Shown in pieces: positions 51,712 through 60,409 of a DNA stretch of 63,184 bases. Below the pieces are notes generated by a model that was given only the letters and a program-made list of their open reading frames with translations, ran no database searches and had not been told where the DNA came from. Made by a program: the position numbers and the translations under genes. The first letter of the stretch is position 1. The number at the start of each line of letters is the position of its first letter. The stretch is from positions 1 through 63,184 of the forward strand of contig NZ_FOTK01000036.1 in NCBI RefSeq assembly GCF_900114535.1, written 5' to 3'. The DNA is from Methylobacterium pseudosasicola. Its GTDB lineage: Bacteria; Pseudomonadota; Alphaproteobacteria; Rhizobiales; Beijerinckiaceae.

Positions 51712-52695
51712 ATGACGGGCAAGCGCGCGCTGATCACGGGGGTGACGGGCCAGGACGGCGCGTACCTGGCGCAGCTGCTGCTGCAGAAGGGCTACGCGGT
51801 CACCGGCATCGTGCGGCGCTCCAGCCATGCCGGCGTCTTCGACCACAGGTTGAAGTGGCTCGGCATCCTCGACGATGTCGAACTCGTGGACGGCAACTTG
51901 TTGGATCAGTCGGCGCTGCTGCGCATCGTCCAGGCCGCCAAGCCCGACGAGATCTACAACCTCGCCGCCCAGTCCTTCGTCACCTCGTCCTGGCAGCAGC
52001 CCCTGCTCACCGGCCAGGTGACGGGCCTTGGCGCGGTCCATATGCTCGAATGCCTGCGCTCGGTCGCCCCCCAGGCCCGGTACTACCAGGCGTCGACCTC
52101 GGAGATGTTTGGCCTGATCCAGGAGGCGCAGCAGAGCGAGACGACGCCGTTCTACCCGCGCTCGCCCTACGGCGTGGCCAAGCTCTACGCCCATTGGATG
52201 ACGATCAACTACCGGGAAAGTTTCGGGCTGCACGCCTCGAACGGCATCCTGTTCAATCACGAAAGCCCGCTGCGGGGCGTGGAGTTCGTCACCCGCAAGG
52301 TCACGGACGCGGTGGCGCGGATCAAGCTCGGCAAGCAGAAGGAGCTGCGGCTGGGCAACATCGACGCCAAGCGCGACTGGGGCCACGCCCGGGACTACGT
52401 GCAGGCGATGTGGCTGATGCTGCAGCAGGACAAGCCGGACGACTACGTCATCGCCACCGGCCGAACGACGACGGTGCGGGACATGTGCGTGATCGCGTTC
52501 AAGCATGTTGGGCTGAACATCGATGACCACCTGGTGATCGACCCAGCGTTCTTCCGCCCGGCGGAGGTGGAGGTGCTGCTGGGCAATCCGGCCAAGGCCA
52601 AGGCGACCTTCGGCTGGGAGGCTCAGACCAGCCTCGAAGCGCTGATCACCGAGATGGTCGACGCCGACATCAAACGCCTCAGCGCCAACGCCTGA
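51712..52695 (+). CDS. gmd: GDP-mannose 4,6-dehydratase
   Basis: The 327-residue enzyme makes GDP-4-keto-6-deoxymannose, precursor of GDP-fucose, rhamnose or perosamine. The NADP motif ALITGVTGQDGAYLAQLLLQ is followed by IVRRSSHAGVFDHRL, STSEMFGLIQEAQQSE, the active-site YPRSPYGVAKLYAHWM (Tyr and Lys) and NHESPLRGVEFVTRKVTDAV; all match Gmd. The partner that would complete the sugar (Fcl, Rmd or Per) is not found in the window. The gene stands alone in direction before the AT-rich glycosyltransferase. Confidence 0.94.
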   Translation: MTGKRALITGVTGQDGAYLAQLLLQKGYAVTGIVRRSSHAGVFDHRLKWLGILDDVELVDGNLLDQSALLRIVQAAKPDEIYNLAAQSFVTSSWQQPLLTGQVTGLGAVHMLECLRSVAPQARYYQASTSEMFGLIQEAQQSETTPFYPRSPYGVAKLYAHWMTINYRESFGLHASNGILFNHESPLRGVEFVTRKVTDAVARIKLGKQKELRLGNIDAKRDWGHARDYVQAMWLMLQQDKPDDYVIATGRTTTVRDMCVIAFKHVGLNIDDHLVIDPAFFRPAEVEVLLGNPAKAKATFGWEAQTSLEALITEMVDADIKRLSANA

Positions 52696-52795
52696 CCGAC
52701 AGCGGTTCGGCACGTCTGCTATATAGCACTAACGCGAGTATCAGTAGAAATCGAATAGTTTAGGTCCATAGTCAAATAAAAGCGCAAGGCTTAAC

Positions 52796-55621
52796 ATGCT
52801 CAGGGGACGACTTGAATTTATTGACCAGCATCGCGTAGTCGGCTGGGCATATGACGACAATAATTCCGACGCAGTTCAAAAAGTTGAATTGTTCGTCGAT
52901 GGTAAAAAGGTCGCAACTGAGATCGCGTATTTATATCGCGCCGACCTCAAAGAAGCTAAAGTTGGAGACGGTTACCACGGATTTGCGATACAAATACCTT
53001 CTTATCTCCGTGACGGGGAAACGCACGAGGTTGAGGTGCGCTGCACCGAAGTCAACGATCAATCTCTCGAGAACAGCATTTTCAGAACCATTATACCCTT
53101 TGAGAATTCCCAGGTCCCTCAGGCAGAAGCTGAAGACATAGAATTAAAGATATTCGACATCGATTATTACACTATACAGGCAGGACCGACGGATAACCCG
53201 CTGCAACATTACAAGCGCATTGGATGGAAGCTTGGCTATGATCCCAACGTATTGTTCTCAACAAATTATTACATCAAAAACGTTGGTCGCCCCATTGCGA
53301 CAGATCCACTTACTGACTTTTGCTTGAACGGGTCGAAGTTTTGGTCTGAAGTACATCCCCTGTTTGACGTTAAAGAATACCTTAGGATTAGATCAGATAT
53401 CATACAGTATAACTTGCATCCCCTGGTGCATTACCTAAAATACGGTTGGAACGAAGATGTTCAGGCTTTCAGAATTTTCGACGCAAATTATTATAAATCT
53501 CAATTTCCCGAGTTGGAAAAAATCAATCAGATCGACCTTGAACCCGGGGGCGCTATAGCTCACTACCTTAAGTTTGGATGGAATAAGGGTAAAAAACCTC
53601 ATCTCCTATTTGATCCACTTTTTTTTGCAAAGCTTGCAAAGCTTCCAAAAAATACTGAACCTCTGAGTTTCCTAATGGCTGCATGCCTGGAGAATAGAGA
53701 GTTTCAACCAACGTGTGACGATGAGCTGCATGATTGTGATACAAGTATAATCGTTTTAAATTTGAATAAGTCCGTGATCACCCTTCAGTGCTTGTACTTC
53801 TTACACCTGCACACGGACAAAAAAGCCGTCGAGGTAATCGTGTTCGATAACGGCTCGAGCGGTCATCAATTCAAGCTGCTGTCAGAATTTGGTATAAACT
53901 TTCGTCTCATAAGAAGCGATAGAAATCTCGGCTTCGGCGAAGGCAACAATATTGCTGCGGAGTCTGCTATAGGTAAAAATCTTGTTTTTATTAACAATGA
54001 TGTATTTGTAACACAGGGCTGGTTTGAACCTTTGATCCTAAGTCTTGAAGATCCCTCAATAGGGGGCGTGGGGCCTACTTTTTTTTATCCTAATGGGGTT
54101 CTTCAGGAAGCTGGAGGGTTTGTGTTTGATGACGGAACCGTGCATCAACGTGGGAAAGGGTTGCCCGCCTCGAGCACGTTTTATTGCCAGCCTGAGTATG
54201 TAACTTATATCTCAGCAGCCACCTTTGCTGTGCGAAAACAAGTCTTTCTTGATGTGCTTGGGTTCGACTTGATGTGGGATCCTGCGTATTATGAGGACGT
54301 GGATTTATGTTTGAAAATCCAAGCATTGGGACTGCATATAAAACATGAACCAAAATCGAAAGTTTTTCACCTTGAGGGAGCGACCTCGACGGATTCGGAC
54401 TTGCGGCTGGATAACGTTGTCGCAGCAAATAGATTGAAGTTTGTTCAGCGATGGCAGAAATCGCTTATCGAGGGTTTGGCTAAATCTAATTTGAATTTTG
54501 GTATGCCGAAGTACAGCCATCATGGTGCTAGAGGGCTGCCTTTATTGGCGTTATTTACTCCATACCCGCTTGCTCTTGGGGGAGGCGAGAGATATATATT
54601 GTCTATCGCGCATGCCCTGAAGGACGAATACGATTGCGTATTGTTTGCGCCTCGATCTACAAGTCGAATTCGGCTGCTCACAATGGGACGCGAATTCAAC
54701 CTCGATCTTGAGCATGTCGAATGTGCAAACTGGGATGACAGAGGGTTGTATGATCAGCCCGCTTTGTTCTTTAGCATGGGCAACGAGGTTGTTCCCTTTG
54801 CGGAAGCGATCGGCAAGAAGAATTTTTTCATTTGCCAGTTTCCATTTCCAATTTCATCTTTTGAGCTTGCGAGAAGCTGGGGAAAAATAGATTCTTACGA
54901 TGCTATAATATTATATTCTGATTTTGCGAAAATTTCCTATGAATCTGTTGCTGCAAGTTTAAAATTGGACTCAAAACAGCTTTATATAATAAATCCTGCT
55001 GTTGAGTTAATCCAAAGAAATTTTTCGCGATCTGAAGTGGCGAAAATTGTAAATGTTGGAAGATTTACTCCGAATGGGCATTGTAAAAGACAGGATGTAA
55101 TGATTGAGGTGTTCAAGGATATTGCGGAGATAGTTGATCGCCCTCTAGAACTTCACCTCGCCGGAAGCCTAGGGGGCGACAATGACGCGCGTGAGTATTT
55201 CTCTCAGTTGAGGGCTATGAGCGAAGGTTTGAACGTACATTTTCACGTAAACGTCTCCGCCAAGGAGCTTGAAAATCTATATCTTCGATCTGATATTTAT
55301 TGGCATATTACTGGCATAAATGATAGTTTTCTACTCAATCCAGAGAAATATGAACACTTTGGCATTACGGTTGTGGAAGCAATGAGTGCAGGATGTATTC
55401 CGATTGTCCTCGGACGTGGAGGGCCTGCTGAGATTGTCAAAGATGGAGTTAGCGGTTTGCATGTGTATGATAGAAGAGGGCTGCTAAGTTCCACTGTCGC
55501 CCTGCTTGAGCAAGTGCCAGAAAAGATCGCAGCTTACAGAACTGCTGCTGTCAAACGCTCGAAAGATTTTAGCTATGGTAAGTTTTATGAGGTCTTAAGG
55601 CGCCTAACGGAGCAACAATGA
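52796..55621 (+). CDS. Large AT-rich glycosyltransferase (GT2 + GT4) with repeat modules
   Basis: The 941-residue protein has four parts. Residues 1-90 are a small beta-sandwich module (RADLKEAKVGDGYHGFAIQI). Residues 120-300 carry three to four degenerate copies of the same repeat as the giant glycosyltransferase at 38506 (HYKRIGWKLGYDPNVLF, HYLKYGWNEDVQAFRIF and HYLKFGWNKGKKPHLLF). A GT2 domain follows (about 313-560, SIIVLNLNKSVITLQCLYFL, then NNDVFVTQGWFEPLI). The GT4-like end (about 580-941) has FTPYPLALGGGERYILSIAH and HFGITVVEAMSAGCIPIVLG. Base composition is far more AT-rich than the flanking gmd gene, a sign of recent transfer. It ends about 100 bases before IS remnants. Confidence 0.87.
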   Translation: MLRGRLEFIDQHRVVGWAYDDNNSDAVQKVELFVDGKKVATEIAYLYRADLKEAKVGDGYHGFAIQIPSYLRDGETHEVEVRCTEVNDQSLENSIFRTIIPFENSQVPQAEAEDIELKIFDIDYYTIQAGPTDNPLQHYKRIGWKLGYDPNVLFSTNYYIKNVGRPIATDPLTDFCLNGSKFWSEVHPLFDVKEYLRIRSDIIQYNLHPLVHYLKYGWNEDVQAFRIFDANYYKSQFPELEKINQIDLEPGGAIAHYLKFGWNKGKKPHLLFDPLFFAKLAKLPKNTEPLSFLMAACLENREFQPTCDDELHDCDTSIIVLNLNKSVITLQCLYFLHLHTDKKAVEVIVFDNGSSGHQFKLLSEFGINFRLIRSDRNLGFGEGNNIAAESAIGKNLVFINNDVFVTQGWFEPLILSLEDPSIGGVGPTFFYPNGVLQEAGGFVFDDGTVHQRGKGLPASSTFYCQPEYVTYISAATFAVRKQVFLDVLGFDLMWDPAYYEDVDLCLKIQALGLHIKHEPKSKVFHLEGATSTDSDLRLDNVVAANRLKFVQRWQKSLIEGLAKSNLNFGMPKYSHHGARGLPLLALFTPYPLALGGGERYILSIAHALKDEYDCVLFAPRSTSRIRLLTMGREFNLDLEHVECANWDDRGLYDQPALFFSMGNEVVPFAEAIGKKNFFICQFPFPISSFELARSWGKIDSYDAIILYSDFAKISYESVAASLKLDSKQLYIINPAVELIQRNFSRSEVAKIVNVGRFTPNGHCKRQDVMIEVFKDIAEIVDRPLELHLAGSLGGDNDAREYFSQLRAMSEGLNVHFHVNVSAKELENLYLRSDIYWHITGINDSFLLNPEKYEHFGITVVEAMSAGCIPIVLGRGGPAEIVKDGVSGLHVYDRRGLLSSTVALLEQVPEKIAAYRTAAVKRSKDFSYGKFYEVLRRLTEQQ

Positions 55622-55734
55622 GCGTGGTTTTTAGCGTTATTTTGGAATGGCCAGACCGCTTTTTCGCGATGATTTCTAGTGTACTGATGCGGTCAGAGGC
55701 GTCGCGCGGTGGGTGATGCATGCGAGTCTGGGCA

Positions 55735-55980
55735 ATGGCTCAGACCGTCTGCGTTCTCCTGGATGATGCCATCAAATCAGCGGTTGCGGCGATCGCGGGC
55801 GATCGATCTCGGCCTCTCAAGCACATCCTGCGGGCGCGGATCGTCCTGCTCTCCGCCGAGCGCGTGACCGTGAAGAAAGTGGCTCGGCGGGCCGGCGTCA
55901 GCCGGCCCGCGGTCTGGCGCTGGCAGCAGCGCTTTGCCGAAGAGGGCGTCGAAAGGCTGCGGCGCGACAAGCCCCTGACC
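55735..55980 (+). pseudogene. IS630-family transposase, N-terminal remnant
   Basis: About 80 residues of an IS630 transposase head survive: SRPLKHILRARIVLLSAERV, then HTH-like KKVARRAGVSRPAVWRWQQR, RFAEEGVERLRRDK. The frame leaves the family at about 55980, where IS3-like sequence on the other strand begins. The catalytic DDE part is gone, so the copy is dead. Confidence 0.75.
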
Positions 55981-55999
55981 TGTATTTTGGACCGGGCCA

Positions 56000-56264
56000 G
56001 TTGCGAGGCCACTGCATGGTCGCGCCCATGGGTAGCCGGAAGTCCAGATCCGGGAAGCTGAGGGGCGCGGGCGGCCGATAGTCCAGCGAAGAATGGGGTC
56101 CGACGCGGTTATAGGTGTTCTGCCAGAGGCCGATTACGATCTGTGCCTTTTGCCGCGAGTAGAATATCTCCTGACGCAGTCACTCGTCGCGCAGCTTGCC
56201 GTTGAAGCTCTCACAGTACCCGTTCTCCCACGGCGAGCCGGGTGCGATGTACTGGATCTGCAGA
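56000..56264 (-). pseudogene. IS3-family OrfB, C-terminal remnant
   Basis: On the minus strand the sequence is LQIQYIAPGSPWENGYCESF, then NGKLRDE, a TGA stop at 56180-56182, then LRQEIFYSRQKAQIVIGLWQ, NTYNRVGPHSSLDYRPPAP. This is the end of an IS3-type integrase (catalytic Glu in CESFNGK), broken by one nonsense codon and fused by chance to the IS66 frame upstream. The upstream half of OrfB is missing. Confidence 0.8.
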
Positions 56265-56276
56265 CCAGTTTTGTAA

Positions 56277-57520
56277 TTACCCACCCCTGTGGCGGCGTGA
56301 TTTAGGCGCTGACGGTTTTGAGGATGGTAGCGAAGGGGCTGGTACCGGTGAAGGCGGGCGGTATCGACGACGATGCGGATGTCGGCCTCGCCCTCGGCAG
56401 CCCACATCGCGCGGTAGCCATTGGTCATCTTGCGCTGGATGACGGAGGGACGCAGCAGCCTCTCCGAGCCGTTGTTGGTCGGCTCGACCGAACCGGGGTG
56501 GGCGAGGAACACCAAGAGCTGACCGTGGACTCGGCCGATCTTGGCCTGCAGATCGCGGGTCAAGTCGCAGCGGCTCGGTGTGGCGAGGATGGCCCCGAGT
56601 TGTCGATCCAGGCTCCGGCGCTGGGCGGCGAGTGTCGAGGTAGCCAAGGTGGTGACGCGCTCGGCCAAAGCGAACACGGATTGCAGCCAGAGCTGCAGGC
56701 GCCAGGGCACCGGATCGTCGCTCGCCTCGACGACGTAGGCGACGTCGCGGGCGAGATGGGCGAGGCAGGTCTGGTGTTCGGCGGCATGACCCTGCTGGGC
56801 GGTGTAGCGATCCGAGATCCACACCGCGGGCCGGTGGCCGTCCATCATCTCCCGCACTACGACAGCGCCCCGCGTCGGCGAGGCGGTGTGCACCACCGCG
56901 TCGGCCGCATGGAACACCCAATGGAAGGCGTTGCTGCCCTCGATGCGCACGCCGGTCTCGTCCGAGGCGACCACCGCGGCCCGGCGTAGCGTCGACACGG
57001 CCTTCTCGCGACCGGAGCGGAAGCGGCCCTGCGCGCGCTGGAGCAGGTTCATCAGCCCGCCCTGGCTGAGCGTAAGACCGAACACATCCGACAAGGCCGC
57101 CTGGAGCCGTTCGTAGGACAGCGCCTGAAACGTCTTGAGATAGGTCGCCACCGCATGCAGCCGCGGGCCGAACGGGGTGCCACGCGCTGCCTCCGGAACC
57201 GGCGCGACCACGCGTGCCCCGCAGGTCGGGCGCTGCACGGCCAGCCGTCGATGCTGGGTGACGATCGGCATCACCGCCGGCAGCTCGATCCGCTCGGAGA
57301 CGCTGACGACCTCGGCGGAAAGATCCTCGTGCAGGGCGCCACCGCAGCACGCGCAGCGGTTGGGACGATGCTCGACGACCACGTCGGGATCCGCGCTCAT
57401 CACGCGGCTGTGGCCTTCGTGCCCGGGCTTGGCCTAGTCGCGGCGCTCCTTACGGTCGGTCGACGGTGGCTTCGAGGACGTGCGCGAGGTCTTGTCCGGA
57501 CGCTGCAGACGCAGCACCAC
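56277..57520 (-). pseudogene. IS66-family transposase (TnpC), truncated and interrupted
   Basis: The main frame (to 57403) has the IS66 zinc finger with CACCGGALHE, the wHTH/central part LKTFQALSYERLQAALSDVF, the first acidic site in VASDETGVRIEGSNAFHWVF and the diagnostic EPTNNGSERLLRPSVIQRK. Upstream, an in-frame TAG (57434-57436) separates it from LRLQRPDKTSRTSSKPPSTD, the typical SKPPS beginning of TnpC. The expected 500-residue protein has therefore lost its start and is probably inactive. The C-terminal end is fused to the IS3 remnant. TnpA and TnpB are not present. Confidence 0.83.
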
Positions 57521-57602
57521 CTCATCCTGAGCTTGTCGAAGGATCGATCAGCTCCTCGCGGCTCAACCGCTCAAGATCGCTGCGCCCCATCCTACGAAGG
57601 AA

Positions 57603-57880
57603 TCAGCGAAACCCGACCCGCGCAAGGGCCTGGGTAATTACCGTTGGGGTGTAGCGGTTTGCCTCCGTCTCCATCTTCGCGAGAGCCAGCTTCGAGGTTC
57701 GATCAATAGCGAGGAGAAGGTAGAGCGTGCGTTCCTTAATCCTGACCTCGGCAATGTCGATGTGCATGTAGCCGATAGCGTAGTCAACGATGCGATTCTG
57801 CTTGTGCCTGCCGGTTTCATCTCGTTCAAAATATTGGAGGCATGGCAGATGGGATAGCAGGATGACGGCTAGCAAATTCG
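57603..57880 (-). pseudogene. IS481-family transposase, middle fragment
   Basis: The sequence NRIVDYAIGYMHIDIAEVRI, then ERTLYLLLAIDRTSKLALAK, is the centre of an IS481-type integrase core, including the catalytic Asp in HIDIAEV. It starts about where the N-terminal half at 59204-59482 ends, with the GT61 gene in between. It stops at GFR with a premature codon next to the IS66 remnant. The final acidic residue of the triad is absent. Confidence 0.75.
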
Positions 57881-58008
57881 AAAGGCCGGCGGTATCATTC
57901 TTTTGCTACCGCAGAGCTGCTTAAGTGGGTGGATTATCGAGGCTGACGCATGTGCGGAATACACATCCAGCGCCGCAAGCGGCTTTGCTTGGATATTGGT
58001 TTCTGGTC

Positions 58009-59187
58009 ATGCATGTCTCGGCCATTTTCGAAAGTAAAAAGACCGTGAATGATGCAAGATACCTTGTCTTAAGTGATGGTCTTGTTGGCCCATGCTCTCC
58101 GGACGAAGCGCAGAGAAGCTGGCTACACGGCTTCTTCGGCGGCGTTTATGACCGCAATAATCAGTTCGTAGATATGTCGATTACAACCCGAGGGCATGGG
58201 TTACCAGTAATATATAAGAATGATAGCGTGGAATTGAATGGTAACTACGAATATATAGACGGAAATTGCCTGTACTGTGGGCCTATATTTGATCATTTTG
58301 GGCATTTTTTGCTCGAGACGACCGCTCGATTATGGCCGATGGTTGAGGGGAGATTTGACAGGTTTATTTTTCAGCTCCCAGGCGGCGAAAAATTGACACT
58401 AAGTGACTATCAGCGATATTTTTTCAGTGAATTGGGCATTTTGGATAAAATTATTGTAACCGGCAATGGCATTCGAGCTAAAAAATTAACTATTCCTTCA
58501 CAGGCCTCCATTCTACTGAATTGTATGCTGCCCGAATTTACTGCGGCGTTTGATATTATAGGGTCGCGCCACAGGGATAAGGTGGGTTTGAATAAAAATA
58601 TTTATATTTCAAGAAGTAAGATTGATATTGGTAGAGTAGTAGGCGAGGAACTACTTGAGAGCGCTTTTGCCATTTCTGGATTCGATGTTATTCATCCACA
58701 AGAGCTGAGTCCGCGCGAGCAGATTGAAGTCTTTAGCTGCGCAGAGCATCTTGTTGGGTTTCAAGGTTCCGGACTTCACAATGTTCTGTTTGCCCGTGAC
58801 GGCGTAAAGTGCACAATGTTCGTGAGAGACTCGTTGCAGTTGGACACTTATAACAACATCGACAAGGTTCGAAGGGTAAATTCTGCTCATATATTTGATG
58901 TTTTGTATGAAGAAAGCTTCAAACCATTTCCCGATAGGGGGCCTTTTTGCATCGACCTAGAAAAAACAAAGGCTGCTCTGAATGACGTCGGATTGCGAGA
59001 CGTAGCTGAAATTCTTAGGGCTGTTTCGCAACGCGATCTTCTGGACCATTACGCCGCAGAATGGACATACACGGCCGTCTCCCTGATGAGGCATGACGAA
59101 ATGACAGCAGCTGCCACCTTCGAGCAAGCGCGGCATGTAGTTCTTCATAGCCGCACTCTGCTTCTGAACTCGCTAATCGGCAGATAA
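58009..59187 (+). CDS. Glycosyltransferase family 61 protein
   Basis: The 392-residue protein belongs to the GT61 (DUF563) type. Characteristic stretches are RSWLHGFFGGVYDRNNQFVD near the start, GPIFDHFGHFLLETTARLWP (the conserved Asp-His-His-Glu block), KNIYISRSKIDIGRVVGEEL and CAEHLVGFQGSGLHNVLFAR with its Gly-Ser-Gly-Leu. It is AT-rich. The start at ATG 58009 (MHVSAIFESKK) is taken; an open frame 28 codons longer looks noncoding. It lies within the two halves of one IS481 transposase and has a decayed paralogue at 60266. Confidence 0.86.
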   Translation: MHVSAIFESKKTVNDARYLVLSDGLVGPCSPDEAQRSWLHGFFGGVYDRNNQFVDMSITTRGHGLPVIYKNDSVELNGNYEYIDGNCLYCGPIFDHFGHFLLETTARLWPMVEGRFDRFIFQLPGGEKLTLSDYQRYFFSELGILDKIIVTGNGIRAKKLTIPSQASILLNCMLPEFTAAFDIIGSRHRDKVGLNKNIYISRSKIDIGRVVGEELLESAFAISGFDVIHPQELSPREQIEVFSCAEHLVGFQGSGLHNVLFARDGVKCTMFVRDSLQLDTYNNIDKVRRVNSAHIFDVLYEESFKPFPDRGPFCIDLEKTKAALNDVGLRDVAEILRAVSQRDLLDHYAAEWTYTAVSLMRHDEMTAAATFEQARHVVLHSRTLLLNSLIGR

Positions 59188-59203
59188 CGGGCGCACCTTT
59201 TCG

Positions 59204-59482
59204 TCAACGCGTGATCGCGACCTGAAACGCGTAGAGGCACTCATCCAGCGGCAGGAGCGTATGTCGGCGAAGTGCCACCACGACCGCCTAATCCTTGGGT
59301 GACAGCACCGCTGAACGTGGATCCTTCAGACCCATGCGCTGGTCGCCGACCCATGTGCGTTGCCTCCACTTGGCGACCGTCTTCTGGTTGATCCTGTAGC
59401 AATTCGTGAGCGCCCTTAGGCATGCTTGACGATACCGGATTGTACGACGGGCCGTCTAGTATTTCGGAGTGTAACTACCCAT
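59204..59482 (-). pseudogene. IS481-family transposase, N-terminal half
   Basis: From an ATG at 59480-59482 the minus strand reads a degraded IS481 start, then RTIRYRQACLRALTNCYRIN, QKTVAKWRQRTWVGDQRMGL, VVVALRRHTLLPLDECLYAF, with two nonsense codons (one after KY near the start, one after SPKD). These motifs (INQKTVAKW, RRHTLLPLD-CLYA) are diagnostic for the IS481 helix-turn-helix half. The reading ends at QVAITR, where GT61-linked DNA begins, and is continued at 57880-57603. Confidence 0.78.
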
Positions 59483-59574
59483 GCGGTTCGTGATGCGGGT
59501 TTGGGAAGGGTGTTGCGGCTGCGGCGTCGAACGTGGGCGAGGCCCTTGTGCGAGGCTAATTTCGCTGATTCTTA

Positions 59575-59997
59575 GTGGGTGTGGGCAAGAGTTGGCTGGC
59601 CTGCGCGCTCGGGCACAAGGCCTGCCGGGACGACCTCTCGGTGCTGTACTACCGGGTCCCGCGCCTGTTTGCGGCGCTCAGCCTCGCGCGTGGCGATGGT
59701 CGCTACGGCCGGCTGCTGCGCCAAGTTGCGAAGGTGAACCTGCTGATCCTGGACGATTGGGGCCCCGAGCCACTCCTGCTCGAACAGGCGCGCGATCTCC
59801 TGGAGATCGTCGAGAACCGCTACGACGCCGGTTCGACCCTGATCACCAGCCAGGTGCCGGTCGATCGCTGGTACGAGATCATCGGCATCCCCACGCTCGC
59901 CGATGCCGTCCTCGACCGGCTGGTGCACAACGCCAACCGCATTGAGCTCGCCGGCGAAAGCCTGCGCAAACGCAAGGAGGCCGAGCCGACCGCTTGA
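59575..59997 (+). pseudogene. IS21-family helper ATPase IstB, N-terminally truncated
   Basis: The 140-residue remnant keeps the Walker A GVGKSWLACALGHKACR, Walker B NLLILDDWGPEPLLLEQ, the sensor-like ENRYDAGSTLITSQVPVDRW and the typical end DRLVHNANRIELAGESLRKR of IstB. The first 100 or so residues and the IstA transposase are missing. The junction at about 59574 is abrupt. Confidence 0.85.
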
Positions 59998-60265
59998 CCT
60001 GTTGAACCGACCTCATGATCTTCACCCCAGACCCGCGGGAGTGCCCCGTCGCTGGCCGGCGTCAGATCGGACCGGTGGCCGGCTTCGCCTCGGGATGACG
60101 ACCGGCTTCAAATCGGAAACCCCGGCCGGCTTCGTCGGAATACGCAGCGAAAATTTTTGATGCTATTGTTGAGCATTCCTGTTGCACCGATAGTTTGCCA
60201 GGGGTGATTCACGAAATTTTTAATAGATATTCGTTAGCGATGATGCGATATATTGAAGGCAGGCA
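59998..60265. other. Spacer with IS21 end and AT-rich DNA
   Basis: The first part (to about 60150) is GC-rich with repeated GGCCGGC words, probably the terminal region of the IS21 element. From about 60150 it becomes AT-rich, like the glycosyltransferase genes that follow. No gene seen. Confidence 0.4.
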
Positions 60266-60409
60266 ATGATTTTTTTCGGTTCCAGCCTTGGATATGATGC
60301 TTGGAAGAGCTGGCTGCACGGCTTCTTCAACGGTGTCTACGACCGCACGCATGCCTACCCAATAGCAGGCGTGCCAATTTTCCCGAATTATAACGAATTC
60401 GTGGTTTAG
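60266..60409 (+). pseudogene. GT61 glycosyltransferase remnant
   Basis: A 47-residue frame contains LGYDAWKSWLHGFFNGVYDR, which matches the N-terminal signature of the intact GT61 gene at 58009 (RSWLHGFFGGVYDR). It then goes on to YPIAGVPIFPNYNEFVV and stops. The remaining 340 residues are missing. It shows that a second copy or a rearranged part of the GT61 gene once stood here. The frame ends inside the last codons of the convergent GT17 gene. Confidence 0.65.
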
